In this document: positions 1-11,199 of the stretch, one piece after another
How the letters are laid out: every line of letters starts with the position of its first letter
Position numbering within the stretch: position 1 is the stretch's first letter
Assembly: GCA_944990035.1 (NCBI GenBank)
Contig: CALYLX010000054.1
Coordinates: 434,001-498,000, forward strand
DNA: 64,000 nucleotides
Direction of reading: 5' to 3'
Origin: Clitopilus passeckerianus
Lineage: Eukaryota > Basidiomycota > Agaricomycetes > Agaricales > Entolomataceae
The notes under the pieces: model-generated
Database searches by the model: none
What the model was told of the DNA's origin: nothing
Seen by the model: only the letters and a program-made list of their open reading frames with translations
Position numbers and translations under genes: made by a program

Positions 1-249
1 ATCGTACGGTCCGGTTCATATTCCTGCCCCCGCAATGCATTATAATGCATTTGCAAGCATTCGGCTGCATTATAATAGGTTTACCCCGGCAGAGAGCTCC
101 AATTTAGGCTCACAGACATCAGTTATAATACATATTTGACTAGCTACACATTGAAGATACATTATAATTCCCAACAACGGCCGCAAATACTATAACGCCT
201 TTTTCCACCAATTGCTGGGTGTATTACAACGTGACTACACGTACTGTTG
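1..249. mobile_element. Right end of a DNA transposon (same family as 44,368-45,787)
   Basis: This stretch carries three copies of the octamer ATTATAAT (39-46, 69-76, 161-168). The same octamer is repeated in both subterminal regions of the element at 44,368-45,787. Read on the minus strand from 249, the terminus begins CAACAGTAC and then keeps the spacing TGTA...TTGTAAT...CCAGCA.TTG seen at the left end of that element. I therefore place the element's right end at 249, with the rest outside the window. No ORF is visible in this part. The target duplication cannot be checked because the left end is missing. Superfamily unknown. Confidence 0.6.
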
Positions 250-1190
250 GTCTTGTCCAGTCTACTCGGAAGCCCAACGACGAAGAGCTTCTGGACGAGG
301 GATCGAGCTTCATGCTCTATTCGCTTCGTCCCCACCCCAACATCTGTGGTGGAAATTGCTGAAAGTGGAATTGTCGAGGAACCGGACGACGAGGCTGATA
401 TAGCATCTGCTGCCCCGGCTCAAGAAGGTACCAGATGGTACTGGCCTTTCGGAACCTCTGCTGCAGGCACAGTCGCACCTCCAACTACGACGAGAACAAA
501 TGCTACGGCCACGACTGCAGCTTTGCCATATACAACACCTGCACCTGCTTATAGTCCTCATCCGTTACCGACAACTCCATGACCTGCATCTGCAAGGAGA
601 AGGCCTCGTGTGTGGGTTCCTTCCAAAACGGAATTATCGATTCAGGCTATGTGGTGGGGTTACCGATTGTTCGTATATGTCTTTTTTTTCTCAACTGCAA
701 ATGCTGACCAAATTATCAGATATCTTCCACCGCCGGTCATGGGAGCTCTGTCGTCCTCGCGGTCACCGTTGCAGTCATTCTCGCACCAAGCAACAGTGTT
801 GACGACTCTCTGACCTGATTCCTGTCCAACTTGCCGCTGTCGACCTTACCGATGCAAGTTAGGCCAATAGTTGCGCTGCTGCAGCTACTGGTGCCATATG
901 TTGGATATATTGGAGGGTTTGTTGGCTGGAGCTGGGGTAGGGTGAAGGGATATGACGAAGGTTTGTCCTTCATATACATATTGAATTCGGGCACCAGTAG
1001 CTAATGCAAATTGTCCACATGGCACGGCGTAATTTTAACAGCACCTTCCTGTCGCACTAATACCATCAACATGGTTTTTCGAACAATCTACGTAAATTTT
1101 CGTGTTGTCTCAAGGAAACGGGCGAAGAATAATTTCAGAGTGATTGATATCCTCGACCACAATGGCAGAGTTTCAGAAGATTTCAACCCT
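250..1190 (+). pseudogene. Decayed membrane-protein family gene, copy 1
   Basis: Coding-like pieces lie in different plus-strand frames: a Cys-rich piece (about 480-545, CYGHDCSFAIYNTCTC), a second one (about 575-650), a hydrophobic stretch (VVLAVTVAVILAPSN, about 745-790), and a tail reading VGWSWGRVKGYDEG (about 920-960) that seems to continue after a gap as HGVILTAP (about 1,020-1,050). Stops and frame changes separate the pieces. A related copy at 3,840-4,145 shares GACGGAATTATCGATTCA, a TCACGGGAGCTCT-like block and CTCGCACCAAG. The protein is probably a small Cys-rich membrane-anchored protein. The transposon at 1-249 ends directly at its 5' side. Family not identified. Confidence 0.4.
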
Positions 1191-1373
1191 TAAATGACAG
1201 CTGCGCAATGCAGTCAGAGCGGGAATGTACGGCATGGTCAGAGTGTGACCGACGTGATAGCATTCTACTTTCATCCCCCCCATTCCAAGAATTACGTCGC
1301 CCATATTCGAGTTGCACATCATGCTAGTTCCGACTAGGTGTTTGGGCCCACATCGGACATATAGTATATGAGA

Positions 1374-2985
1374 CTACTCCCGCTTTATCGTAATCCTATT
1401 CCAACGTCTCGCAACTGTGTACCCCCTCATCGTAGCCGGCTCTCTAATACAATTCCACAGACCTTCGGCCTTCCTAGCATCAAAGCCCCGGAAAACAATC
1501 GTATCCCACCCCGTAATCCCAATCGCCCCTGCGATCAACTGGGAGCACTTTCGACCTCCACTGGTAGTATTAGATCCGCTCTCCTCCATGACACTATCCC
1601 AAAACTGGGTTCTTGGGAACCCAATGTCACGTATCTCGAGGTAGGATCTTCCAACGTCTGGTTCTCCATCTCCATCTCCGCTGTCGCTTCCACTCGTTAT
1701 CACACTCGACGTTGCCTCGCCAAGAGTAGATCTGGACATATTCCCAATAATTCCCTCCCTCACCAATGCCGCCGTAATCTTAACAGTCCTCAACTTCCTC
1801 ATCATCCCAGGCAACGCATCAAATATCTCCCATATCTTCCCTGAACCTGTCCCTGCCTGAACCGAACTCTGTTCTTCCTCACTCTCACCCTCCGAGTCAT
1901 CAGTCTGATTCTCCACTCTCTGTAGCTCCACAGACAATTCGCGTAGCGTGGCGGCTACAGCATGGAATACAGCCCTCATTTCCATGGTGTCGCGGAGCTG
2001 GGAAAGGTGGAGGTGGAGAGATTGGAGGCGGCAGGCATTAGGTGAGTTGAGTTGGATGAAAGACCTGAATTGGCGGCTGGAGAGTTCACTTCCCCTGATA
2101 GTGAGTGTTTCGAGGTTGAATACTGGGGAGGTTGCGACGGGCTGACGAGATGTGGTTAGACACATGAGAGCTTGAACATGCGTACATATCTGACTTACTG
2201 GATACATTCCGAAGCTAGTCGATACGAGAAATAATATCAGCACTGTTCAGCGTCTGAAGAAGGTATACTCGACGTGGATAAACGCACCGTTCATGCTGTT
2301 CGGACCATTTCTCAATATTCAAATGACGCAAGCCAGGGAACAATCTGAGAGTCAAACAACATCCCAGCGCGTACGCTACGGTGTCCCGATCAAGTCGTTG
2401 CCAACTCATCCCACAAACCATCTTCCTTTCTCCAGAAGGACAACACTCGAGATAATCGAGCTTCTCCCAGAACAGACCACCCGAACGTGCGTTCTCAGAT
2501 AGTTCCCTGAGAGACTTGGGATCGATGATGAGCCGTTTAAGCCTTCCGGAGAACCGTTGAATGACGGATATGAAGGCTTTACGCTCTCTGTCGACCTCGT
2601 CGAATGGTTTGTTAGCGTATCTGCCGGTGAAGAATGTCTTCCTATTCAGCGATCCAATTCGAGCGGCCAAAAGTGTATTACGCTCCAAAAGACATGGGAG
2701 CTTCGTGGGGGAAGGGACTGGGAAGCCGTGGTCGATGATAGTGCTGAGATGATCCAATACAGGCAGCCACCCTTTCTGGGTCAGTGCCATCGAGAGTAGC
2801 CCTTTCGTAGCCGCTGGCGCGGTCGAGATGGAAGATAACCCATTGGCAAGGTCCGGTTCTTTGATAACGTGCCAAGCGATCGCTTGAACGATATCCAGGG
2901 GGAGCGCCGTTACTGGAGTGCGCTTACGGCTACTGGCCACGCTGTAGCGGCCTGTAGAGAAGATATGAAGATGAATATTCCCCAT
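1374..2985 (-). CDS. F-box/LRR-like protein
   Basis: Three exons on the minus strand: 2985-2288, 2214-2199 and 2141-1374. Intron 1 (2287-2215, 73 nt) starts GTGCGT, has a GCTGAT branch motif and ends GACTAG; intron 2 (2198-2142, 57 nt) starts GTAAGT, has CTAAC and ends CAG. The spliced frame is open for 493 codons, which supports the 16-nt exon 2. Residues about 25-60 (TALPLDIVQAIAWHVI) look like a degenerate F-box. The rest has leucine-rich segments such as LRHLNIEKW, FNLETLTIRG and RLQSLHLHLSQL, as in basidiomycete F-box/LRR substrate adaptors of SCF ubiquitin ligases. An acidic Ser/Glu-rich insert interrupts the C-terminal half. I chose the first ATG before the F-box; the frame is open further upstream to 3,288, so the N-terminus may be longer. 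Confidence 0.6.
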
Positions 2986-3086
2986 TGGCGCCCGGCTCAA
3001 GGGCCAAAAGACCGAATGGTCTGGTTCGTTCACGACTTGATAGAGTTGGTCGAGTGAGCGGCAGTGACTACTGCAAAGCCCAATCT

Positions 3087-3617
3087 CTATCGTGTTTGGA
3101 GTTGCGGTACGGCCAGTGGTACAGGTGCTGGACCGGTACTCGATGGGATAGACATGGTCGAACAAGATGGGAAGTGAGACTGGGGATCGACTGAACTGTC
3201 GTAGAGGAATGGTGGGTACAAAGACAAGCCTCTTGGTAAACTTGGACTGCAGGTTGAGGGGGTCGGCAGTTGGTCTGAGCTGTAACAAAATATTGGGAAT
3301 TTCATGGCTGGGTGGGGTGTCGAATATGTATGGGGAGAGGTGTCTATTGGCTGGGGTGGCGGGTACCTTGTCCGAATGAGATTAGTTCTCCTGGACTTGG
3401 GGCTAGGGACCTCTGTCAGACTCACAATTACGTCTGTCTCTGCATCTCCTCCGTAGAAATGTGAGCCCACTATGATCAGGCGTATACCACCTATACCTTC
3501 CGTTTGATCTTCGTTTGCACCCAGACCCTCCAGTGTTATCCGGACGTTGAAGGGATTTCGTTGCCATATTTGATTCAAGGACGAAACTGTAGCCCACAGA
3601 GGAGGTGTTAAAGCCAT
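3087..3617 (-). other. Open frame upstream of the F-box-like gene, unresolved
   Basis: A 176-codon frame on the minus strand begins MALTPPLWATVSSLNQIW and reads plausibly as protein to about 3,380, after which it becomes Pro/Ser-rich. It could be a 5' exon of the F-box-like gene, since possible acceptors lie near 3,260-3,290, or a separate short gene. I recognise no domain and found no splice pair that clearly joins it to the downstream exon. Confidence 0.2.
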
Positions 3618-3839
3618 AAAGCAGGTTAACGAGTTACGCCTCGACCGAGGGTTAGGTTAGATGAGTGCCAACACTTGATGGACAAGATCTATGATGGACA
3701 TCGATGCTGCTGTAATCGAGCGAATTGGCGTGTGGATAGGCGCCCAAGGTACACAGGCTGGACATTGCGGTTACGTAATCAGCAGATTTGGCTCTGAATC
3801 CAACGCGCTGTTGCATTCGCTCCGCCTTCTACAACCAAC

Positions 3840-5310
3840 GCCAACGACAACCTGCATCTGCACATAGCTGACACCACCAAGAGTTGCAACTATAAGGACA
3901 AGACCTCGTGGATGACGGAATTATCGATTCAAACCATATGAGTGGGACTCCTTGACCACCAAGTAGCTCCAACGACCTGTCACGGGAGCTCTACCGCCCA
4001 TTTGGTTGCATTTCGCCTCTTTCTCGCACCAAGTAACGGTCTTAATGCTTCGTGGACCGGGTTCCTGTCGAACTTGAACTTGCCCTCGTCAGTTCTGCCA
4101 ATTCAGACCAGGGTGATGGCTGCGTTACTGCAAGGGAAAAGGTTACAATGAAGGTACATGTTCTTCGCTCACCTGTTCTCGGTTCTTGTAGCTGATATCG
4201 CCACCGACATGAAACGATGTGATTCCGAATGCGACTCGAAATACCTTTCGCGCCCACGTCAACCGCATACGAAATTGACTTCCCGCACCCGTACCAATCA
4301 CCGTATACCCATCTTTAACTACCACTATCCTCCACTGCTCTTCTTGCTGGTGGTGGAAGCGCGGAAGAAATTTCCACGGGACCCATTCTCTCCGCCACCT
4401 CAACAAGTGTACTTCCCAAATTCGTCGCACGCAATCCCTTTGAGTCCCATGGTGTCCAGCTCGTCGAAGCTACCCATGCTGGACCCTACACGTACATGGC
4501 TACTCTCTTGACTATGGTTGGACATTTGCCTTCACATGGCATATTCAAGAGCATCCTATTAGTCCAGGCCCTGTGTCCGGGATCGTGATGCTAGGTGGTA
4601 TACCTAGACCATCTCTACTACACCTTCCTCCTACGTCAGCTGGCCCAGGCGCGCTAGGGAGTCTGATAACCGAGACTCTCCCCACTCAGTGTATGACGCG
4701 CCTTTGCACCGTCCCGAATAGCAATCTTTCTCATACTCTCCTTTCGCGGGTCACCTCCGCCGAGAGCAAGCTTCAAGCGACGCGGGTACGGAGTGGTACT
4801 TGGGGAACTTGGTCAGGGATTCCATTATCTGGGAGGGGTCATGGCAGGGGAAGGTGTCCCTGGTGGTGGTGTTGGTGATGCAAAGCCTCCGCCCCCGCCA
4901 AGTGGGACGAGAGACGTTGAGCTGCCTGAACATCAAGAACCGGGTTCGGCTGCTATCCACGAAAATCGAGGTGAGACCGTGACTGTCTCTTCGAGGATAC
5001 CAAGGTCCCAAAAACATGCAGAAGGAACTCAGAGGATCCCAGTGCTGGGATGGCCATCGTCGGATCGACATCGTCTGGCTCAAGAACACGGGCAGTTGCG
5101 AGTGCTGGACCTCATATCCTCACCGCTCGTTCCACTCCTTTGACGACTGCTGCTGCCCGAGCCTATGGTACCGCTGCAAGTGTTCCCAGCATGAAGAGGT
5201 CCAAACCGAAGTTGGCTGGAAGCATTTCGGGGATTGCGGAAAGTTTTGGGAGGGTATTGAATTTAAAGTGGAGGCGGAGTGGGAGTGGGAGTAAGATGGA
5301 CCGTGGCTAG
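3840..5310 (+). pseudogene. Decayed membrane-protein family gene, copy 2
   Basis: 3,840-4,145 matches 575-880 of copy 1, including LAPSN and FLSNL in translation. Further on, 4,793-5,310 is Pro/Gly-rich and ends in SFGRVLNLKWRRSGSGS. A similar ending, KSFGTVLNLERVKSRGG, occurs near 28,740-28,800 in another decayed copy. 4,980-5,100 also matches 9,980-10,045 (GGATACCAAG, then AGAAGGAACTC and CATCTTCGGATTG-like words). On the opposite strand, 4,143-4,430 reads QQEEQWRIVVVKDGYTV, a QxW-like piece that may be an unrelated beta-trefoil remnant. No continuous gene model was found. Confidence 0.35.
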
Positions 5311-5399
5311 CTATGAGGCGAGCATAGGCTTGTATTGATACTGTTGTTTTACTCGCCGATTTCATATCGTATTTTGTTCTGACATGCAATCATCAGGAG

Positions 5400-6219
5400 A
5401 CATTACAGTCGTATAGGTGACCTGATTACTTGAACCCAAACGTCTTCATACAGAGTTCTACGTCGTTCGGCCACGCAGTGGCCTCCAAACTCATCTTTTG
5501 GAAAAACTGACCATTGTACGCAGGATGCACCCGAATTTCTTGATCAGTCGGATTTGTTCAGGTTCTCGTCTAACCCGGCTCGCCCATCTACAAAGCCCCA
5601 CCTCGAACGTCATATATCTGGCATCATGAATGAAATATGGACGCCTGACATCCCTGCATTTCTTCGAAAATGAAGAACATCGGAACCGGTGCAGCCGCCG
5701 ATTCAGAACACTGCGTGACCCTGACAGTACTTACCTGTCAGTGGCATCACATTTGGCTCTCCTCCGCCAGAAGAAGAGTCCTGCGACAACATTAGATGAC
5801 GTACTGTACCTGAAAGTACTGGCACCCTTGAGCCCAACGTCCTGGTAGTGTTCAGGGTTTGTTCCTTCGTTGGATGTTGAAGTGTTCTATTTTGTTGGCG
5901 GATGATTTATGCTCGGGCACACAGATTCCGCTCAGATGGATATGCTCACTGGCAGGATATGCCGGCATAAGTGGAGAAAGCCGTGGTATACCCCGCATCT
6001 TCGGCCCCACTGATATTTATCTACTGACATGGACAGTTGACAGTTTGCAGTACTGGGAGGCCGCGAATCGAGATCAGAACACGAGGATAGAAATCGTAGC
6101 TATGTCAAGCACAAGGATGTGACGGAGGACCCTACTCCAGCGAAGAGTTGGACCGAATACCTAGGCATGTTCCGCATAAAAAGGGTGCAACTTACCATCG
6201 AATGCATACCCACAGCGGA
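5400..6219. other. Intergenic, promoter side of ricin-like gene 1
   Basis: No convincing gene. The segment about 6,000-6,045 (GATATTTATCTACTGACATGGACAG) has a close relative at about 7,410-7,460, so the upstream region was duplicated together with the two beta-trefoil genes. A TATA-like GCATAAAAAGGG lies at about 6,174-6,185, some 40 nt before the ATG of the first gene. Confidence 0.4.
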
Positions 6220-6768
6220 ATGGCCAAATTCTTCGTCTACAACACCTCCAACAACTCCGCCCTCACCCTCTACGATGACGAGGGTAATGGTGAGTTTATT
6301 CTTTCCTCCCTTCGGCTTCTCTTCTGCCACTATAGCATGCTAACGTCGTTGTGCTCCAGTCACCTGGGAACCATTTACCGGAAGTCCCGACCAGCAATGG
6401 GAATTCTCCCCATCGACTGAGCAGCTAGGGCAGTGGACCCTCAAGAACGTAGGATATGGGACTCGGAACTATCTCCACTCGAGTATTGTCGCGAATCCCC
6501 GGGATGGTACTTACATCGTTTGCCGCGACAATCCGTTTCCCTGGGTATTCGAGTCGTTGACGGTGGTGCCGTTGCCTAATAGTCTATTCAAGTGCGTTCA
6601 CTGCTGCCTCGTAACGTGAATCGGGCGGTGACTGATGCTGAATTGTGTAGACTGGAGTACAAGGACCTGGTTATGACTGTTATTGGTACCGACGGTGTGG
6701 TGTTGAAACCTGATCTTGGGCAGCTTACGAGTGGCACTCAGGTCTGGCAATTGAAACCTGTTAATTAG
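6220..6768 (+). CDS. Ricin-B-like beta-trefoil protein 1
   Basis: Three exons: 6220-6289, 6360-6591 and 6651-6768. The introns start GTGAGT and GTGCGT and end CAG and TAG; intron 1 has GCTAAC. The spliced product is 139 aa, starts MAKFFVYNTSNN and ends in VWQLKPVN. Two QxW-type motifs are visible (QQWEF near residue 35, TQVWQL near the end), as in ricin-B/beta-trefoil lectins of mushrooms, which are usually 130-150 aa, lack a signal peptide and bind glycans in cytosolic defence roles. There is no signal peptide here either. The intron positions and phases match those of the neighbour at 7,680, which marks a tandem duplicate. Sugar specificity cannot be read, and a protease-inhibitor beta-trefoil is an alternative. 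Confidence 0.75.
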
Positions 6769-7679
6769 TCGGCGAATATTCGACGAGATGGTATTTAAGA
6801 TTTCTTTGAACGGCCGGCCAGTGTTATTATGACTTGTAATACAATTACCAACGTTGCTCTCGCTTTCGTAGAATTCGTCTTATTAGAGCCCTCGAAAGTA
6901 CGCTCTAACTGTGAAGACATTTGATCTACCCATCCACCTCAGACAATTGTAAACTCCTCGGTTTCGCCAGTGATCATCGCGTTTGGCTCTCTGACTCTGC
7001 TCGCACATTTTCCCGCCCCACCTAGATCTAACGATTGACTCCCGACGAATGCCAAGCTGCAGCCTACAGTACATATCCTTCCGGAATCATTCAAAATCAG
7101 AGATAACTACGAAATTCGGAACCGCGGACGCCGATGCTATGATGCCTATGGCAATGTCACTGGTCCTCTCACTGGATCAGATGACGTATGATATCTGGAA
7201 CTACTATGTAGCCAAGATCATAGGAGAGCTCGATTGCGATTGGGATGAAGTCTCAGTGTAGCAAAATGGTTTTAGGCTTCATGATTAATTGGATGAGTAA
7301 GGACGGGATCGGAGGAGACTTCTACCGGCACATAAACAATAAAACACCCACAGAGATTCATCAGAAACGTAAACCGTCAGCCTGGCATTGTGTTTACGTC
7401 TAGCATCTTTGGCACCCACAGATATTTATGTGGTTAAATTGACATGGACAGCTGACTGTTCGGCCGGTGGCCGGTGGCAGGCAGCACTAGAACTCGAGTA
7501 TAGCAAGTGTGGAGTCTACTGTAAGTGTAATCGAAAAGTGAGCCGAAGTATCTCTATCATCCTTTGACGAAAGCTGGACCGAGCAGAAGCGTCGTGTATA
7601 TTACCTGAGTAAGGTATAAAAGACCTACCAGGTTCCTCTATCCCTTCTACCCACTGGGATTTCTACATGCGTACGAAAA

Positions 7680-8215
7680 ATGGTCAAATTCTACATCTAC
7701 AACACCTCCAACGGCTTCGTCCTGGACCTCGGGGGAAATAAGACTTCTGGTGGGTTCTCCTCCGTCCCCCCTATTCTCCCTCGCTAATCCTAATTCTAAT
7801 GTCGTTGTGATAAGTCCTCTACAGACCCTTCAACGGAACCATCACTCAACAATGGGAATTTACCCCCTCACTCGAACACCTAGGGTGGACGCTCAAGAAC
7901 GCCGGGACTAAGACGGGACACCTCCAACCTGCTGCCAAACCTCCCCTTAATGGGATATTCCTCGTTTGCACCTTCGACCCGTTCTTCTGGAAGTTCAAGT
8001 CGAGCACGGTGGTGCCAGTGGCGGATAGTTTGTTCACGTGAGTTTATTCAGGCTGCTACGGTTAATTCAATTGCTGAAGGGTTGAAATCATATTTAGGCT
8101 GGAGTATGGCGAGTTCGCGATGACTGTTAGTGGGACGAGCAATGAAGCTATCCTCACACCTGCTGCTGGACAGATGACCAGTGGAACTCAAGTCTGGCAA
8201 TTGAAAGCTGTGTGA
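7680..8215 (+). CDS. Ricin-B-like beta-trefoil protein 2
   Basis: Three exons: 7680-7749, 7815-8037 and 8098-8215, giving 136 aa. Exon 1 (70 nt) and exon 3 (118 nt) have the same lengths as in the gene at 6,220, and the intron phases are identical. The protein starts MVKFYIYNTSNGFVLDL and ends TQVWQLKAV. QQWEF and QVWQL are kept, while the loops between them have diverged (for example HLQPAAKPPLNG against a shorter loop in copy 1). A TATA box (GGTATAAAAG, about 7,611-7,620) lies some 60 nt before the ATG. The role is presumably the same as copy 1, a cytosolic glycan-binding beta-trefoil, with ligand loops under change. Confidence 0.75.
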
Positions 8216-8599
8216 AGAGTGGGGCCTCTGGGTTGGAGGGGAGGCTTCAAGTTGGTGCTGATGTGATTCGTGTGCTTGGGGTATTATTTACAGTATACTC
8301 ACTCGGAAGCTCTGTTTGGGTGATTTCGTCCAATGAGAGTTTGATTTTCTTGTGGAACGCGAGAAGCTGTGGAATCCTGGTTGGAATCCTGGTCGGTGAT
8401 TGTCCGATATCGCCGAGTGCTCATGCCTTTCACCAGACTTTCACAACTCCTCGAGTCCTACCATAGATGCAAGCTGTACCTGGCTATAGAGCAGTCCGTT
8501 CGTCTGCTCGCCATGAGTGTGAACAAGAACGACGTCGTCTCCCCTTCCTTCACTCAAGCAACAATGATTGGCTGAGAAAGGCCTGAGTGGTGCTGCTGC

Positions 8600-10300
8600 G
8601 ATGGGTGGTGATGTGAGAAACCTGCCGTAACAAGGAGAGCAACAGCGCGTTGGCGATTGGATATATTCTACGACGCATCCGCAATCTCCGCCACCACCTC
8701 ATCTAAGATATTTCCACCACCACCACACGTACTCACTGTATCTGAGCCTGGTGGTGTTCATCTCATCATACACCCCAGTCCATCTTTCCAATCACGAACA
8801 ACGTCATGAACGTCCGGCCAGGGAGCCTGTGTGTGGCCTTAGAGTGCTAGGAGGCTGGCATACACAGATCTTCTTTACGACACGATAACCTCGTACATCC
8901 TCCCGCTCCTCCGATCTTGAATGATGGCTCCGGAGCTAGGGTCGCCAGCAGCAGCAAGAGGACGTGCTACGACGATATCGTATCCCTGCCCCATGCACCG
9001 CGATCGTCTCCTCAAGATTCACCGAATCAAGCAGCAACCCGGAGTGATGGAGGTGCTGGGTCGTTTTGAAGGAAAGAAGAAAGGAGAAGAGGAGGAGATA
9101 GCTTGAGAGGGAGGAAGAGCACGAGGGCGTGGTTCCAGGGGACGTCGGCAGCATCAATACCTCGACGGGCCCAAGAACAAGTAGGGTGTTTTGGTACGTA
9201 ACCCCCAATCCCGTCATACCCACCACCTCATCAGGAATACTTCCAGCACCCCCACCCACAACCTCAATCGTAGCTGAGCCCGATGTTGTTCACCTTGGCT
9301 CGTCACACGCCCAACTCCATCGCCGTTTAAGAACGTTTCTTCGTATCTCTGAATTTCCGGGTCCTGCGTTCAGGGACTGGTGGTCATACCTGGATCTGGT
9401 TTCCTACATCCTCCTACACCAGTCGCCGTCCTATGGTCATACATCCCACATTTGACACGCCGCTGCATCAACTCTAGTCAACTGCTCCATAGCGGCGAGC
9501 CTAGCTCGTCCCTTCGTCGATTATGATTATCAGGAGGAGGAGGAGCAGCGGCACCCTTGAGGGATGTGGGGAGTCGTACACCTTGGGAAACTGGGTCGGG
9601 TGTTGCGTTATTTGGTTCTGGAGAGGGAGGTGTAGGGAGAGGAGGAGGAAGCACTGCTGCTGGCGATGTCACGCCTCTGGCGTTAGCTGTGGACCGGGTC
9701 AGAGTTGAGGGTATTGGACCTACGAGGAGGATAGACGATCAGGACCCACTCCTTGAGCGTCACCGACCCAAGCAAGAATCCAACCATGAGTTGTACATCT
9801 CGGAGGAGCTATGGAGAGGGCGGGTGAGTTAGGAGGAAGAAAGGAGAGGGGAGCTCAGGACGACGAGGGACGTGGGGTAGAAGTAGTGGAAGTGCCTTGG
9901 TTGACGCGTTGACGGTTCTGCTCCTGGCACATTTACGTCTACGGCTCCCAAGGCGAAGAAGAGGAAATGTCGCCGAAGGATACCAAGAGTGTCGGAATGC
10001 GTAGAAGGAACTCGGAGGAGCTCATTTCCGGCATGGACATCTTCGGATTGTCGTCAAGCTCTCTCATACCCTTGCCGCTTGTCCCACTCCCTCATACCTT
10101 CACCGCTGTCCTTACGAGGTGTATATGGAAGCTGGTGGGGACCACGGCGCCCACGTGGATCCCGGACAATCGAAGGAGGGAGGGTTTTGGGCCTGGAGAC
10201 GAGACGAAGCGGAATGGCGATCCCATGGACTGTGGTTAGGGATGGGGGGGGGGGGCATGGAAGCTCGTATTTCCGTTCTGATATGCAATGAGCAGGAGGA
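8600..10300 (+). other. Decayed repeat region, no intact gene
   Basis: 9,520-10,290 shares words with 4,770-5,400 (the GGATACCAAG / AGAAGGAACTC block, the Pro/Ser-rich stretch, and a final GTTCTGA.ATGCAAT.A.CAGGAG..ATTACAG segment). Its frames are short and rich in Pro, Ser, Thr and Arg on both strands. I read it as a further decayed copy of the 3,840-5,310 family. A run of about 13 G lies near 10,243-10,255. No splice model was found. Confidence 0.3.
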
Positions 10301-10413
10301 TATTACAGTTAAGTAAAGCATCCGAGTCAACGTTGATATTATGGTGTTTTTAGTTCTTCAACCGGCCAACGCGTTGAACTTCCCTCTAATAGCATCTTGA
10401 AATCCCGTTCCAT

Positions 10414-10988
10414 TTGCCATCAATTCGCTCACCAGCGGGTCAGACGTGTCGGTCTAAGAGTACGACAAAGGACACAAAGGCTATGAAGGCATGTCGCATG
10501 CGCTCAGAAATTCCCGTTGAGCGCTTACATTATGGGGAATACACCGGCCACCATCCACCCTCCAACCTGACTGATTTGCAAATGCGCAATTCGGTCCATT
10601 GTTGGCTTTCCTGCTTGGCGGAATTGGAAAGAGTAGGATTAGTACTTCATGAAATTACGCTTGACGGGGCACCGGAAGAGCAGGTGTATACGATTAGGAG
10701 CTTAGTGAACAACGCTGTCCTTCAACCTGATGGTCCCTCCGCACCTGGGACAGAATTGATAGCAGCGGGAGAACCCTTTCTATGGTTCATTTCCTCCGTC
10801 GGAGGTGGAGCATACATGTGAGCATTTCGAATTTGTGAGGTAAAGTTTTGTGATTGATAAGATTTACCTATAGTATCGGGAGTACCGTTGGGCCTTTTGC
10901 AGTGTCAAGGAACGGCGGCGCAGGATCGCATGTAACACTCGAACCTGGCAGTGGCCCCATCCATCGTTGGATCGTAGCGAGGACGTAA
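10414..10988 (+). CDS. I66-type protease-inhibitor-like gene, atypical 5' end
   Basis: Exon 10414-10817 joins exon 10874-10988 across a 56-nt intron (GTGAGC...CTATAG), giving 172 codons. From about residue 83 the product matches the C-terminal two thirds of the I66-like genes at 13,991 and 15,748: a VYTIRSLVNNAVLQP block, a GxELIAAGEPFLWFI block, then the last intron in the same phase and a HRWIVART ending (compare AEWLLVGV). The first two small exons typical of the family are absent; the first 80 residues have no resemblance to it. It is either a 5'-truncated copy fused to other sequence, or a pseudogene whose real first exons are lost. Confidence 0.45.
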
Positions 10989-11199
10989 TTCCTGGAGTGG
11001 TGGATCATACCAAACGTTCATGTTACGGAGCTTCTGAATATGTCCCCCTATACAACGTCGCCTGTAGTGAAATTCATTTCAAGCATATCCCTCGATGTTT
11101 CAAGCTTGTTGGCCATACTGATTGTGACGGCCGGGTTTGGCGGGCGTAGAACGTGTGAGTGTTCGAAAGAATACGGGGACAAGGCCAATAGAAGAGATG

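Noticed and set aside
1374..2243. Minus-strand frame beginning MLILFLVSTSFGMYP taken as a complete gene
   Set aside because: Its first codons cover an intron (2215-2287), a 16-nt exon and a second intron (2142-2198). The spliced model gives a continuous 493-codon protein, so the apparent start is an artefact.
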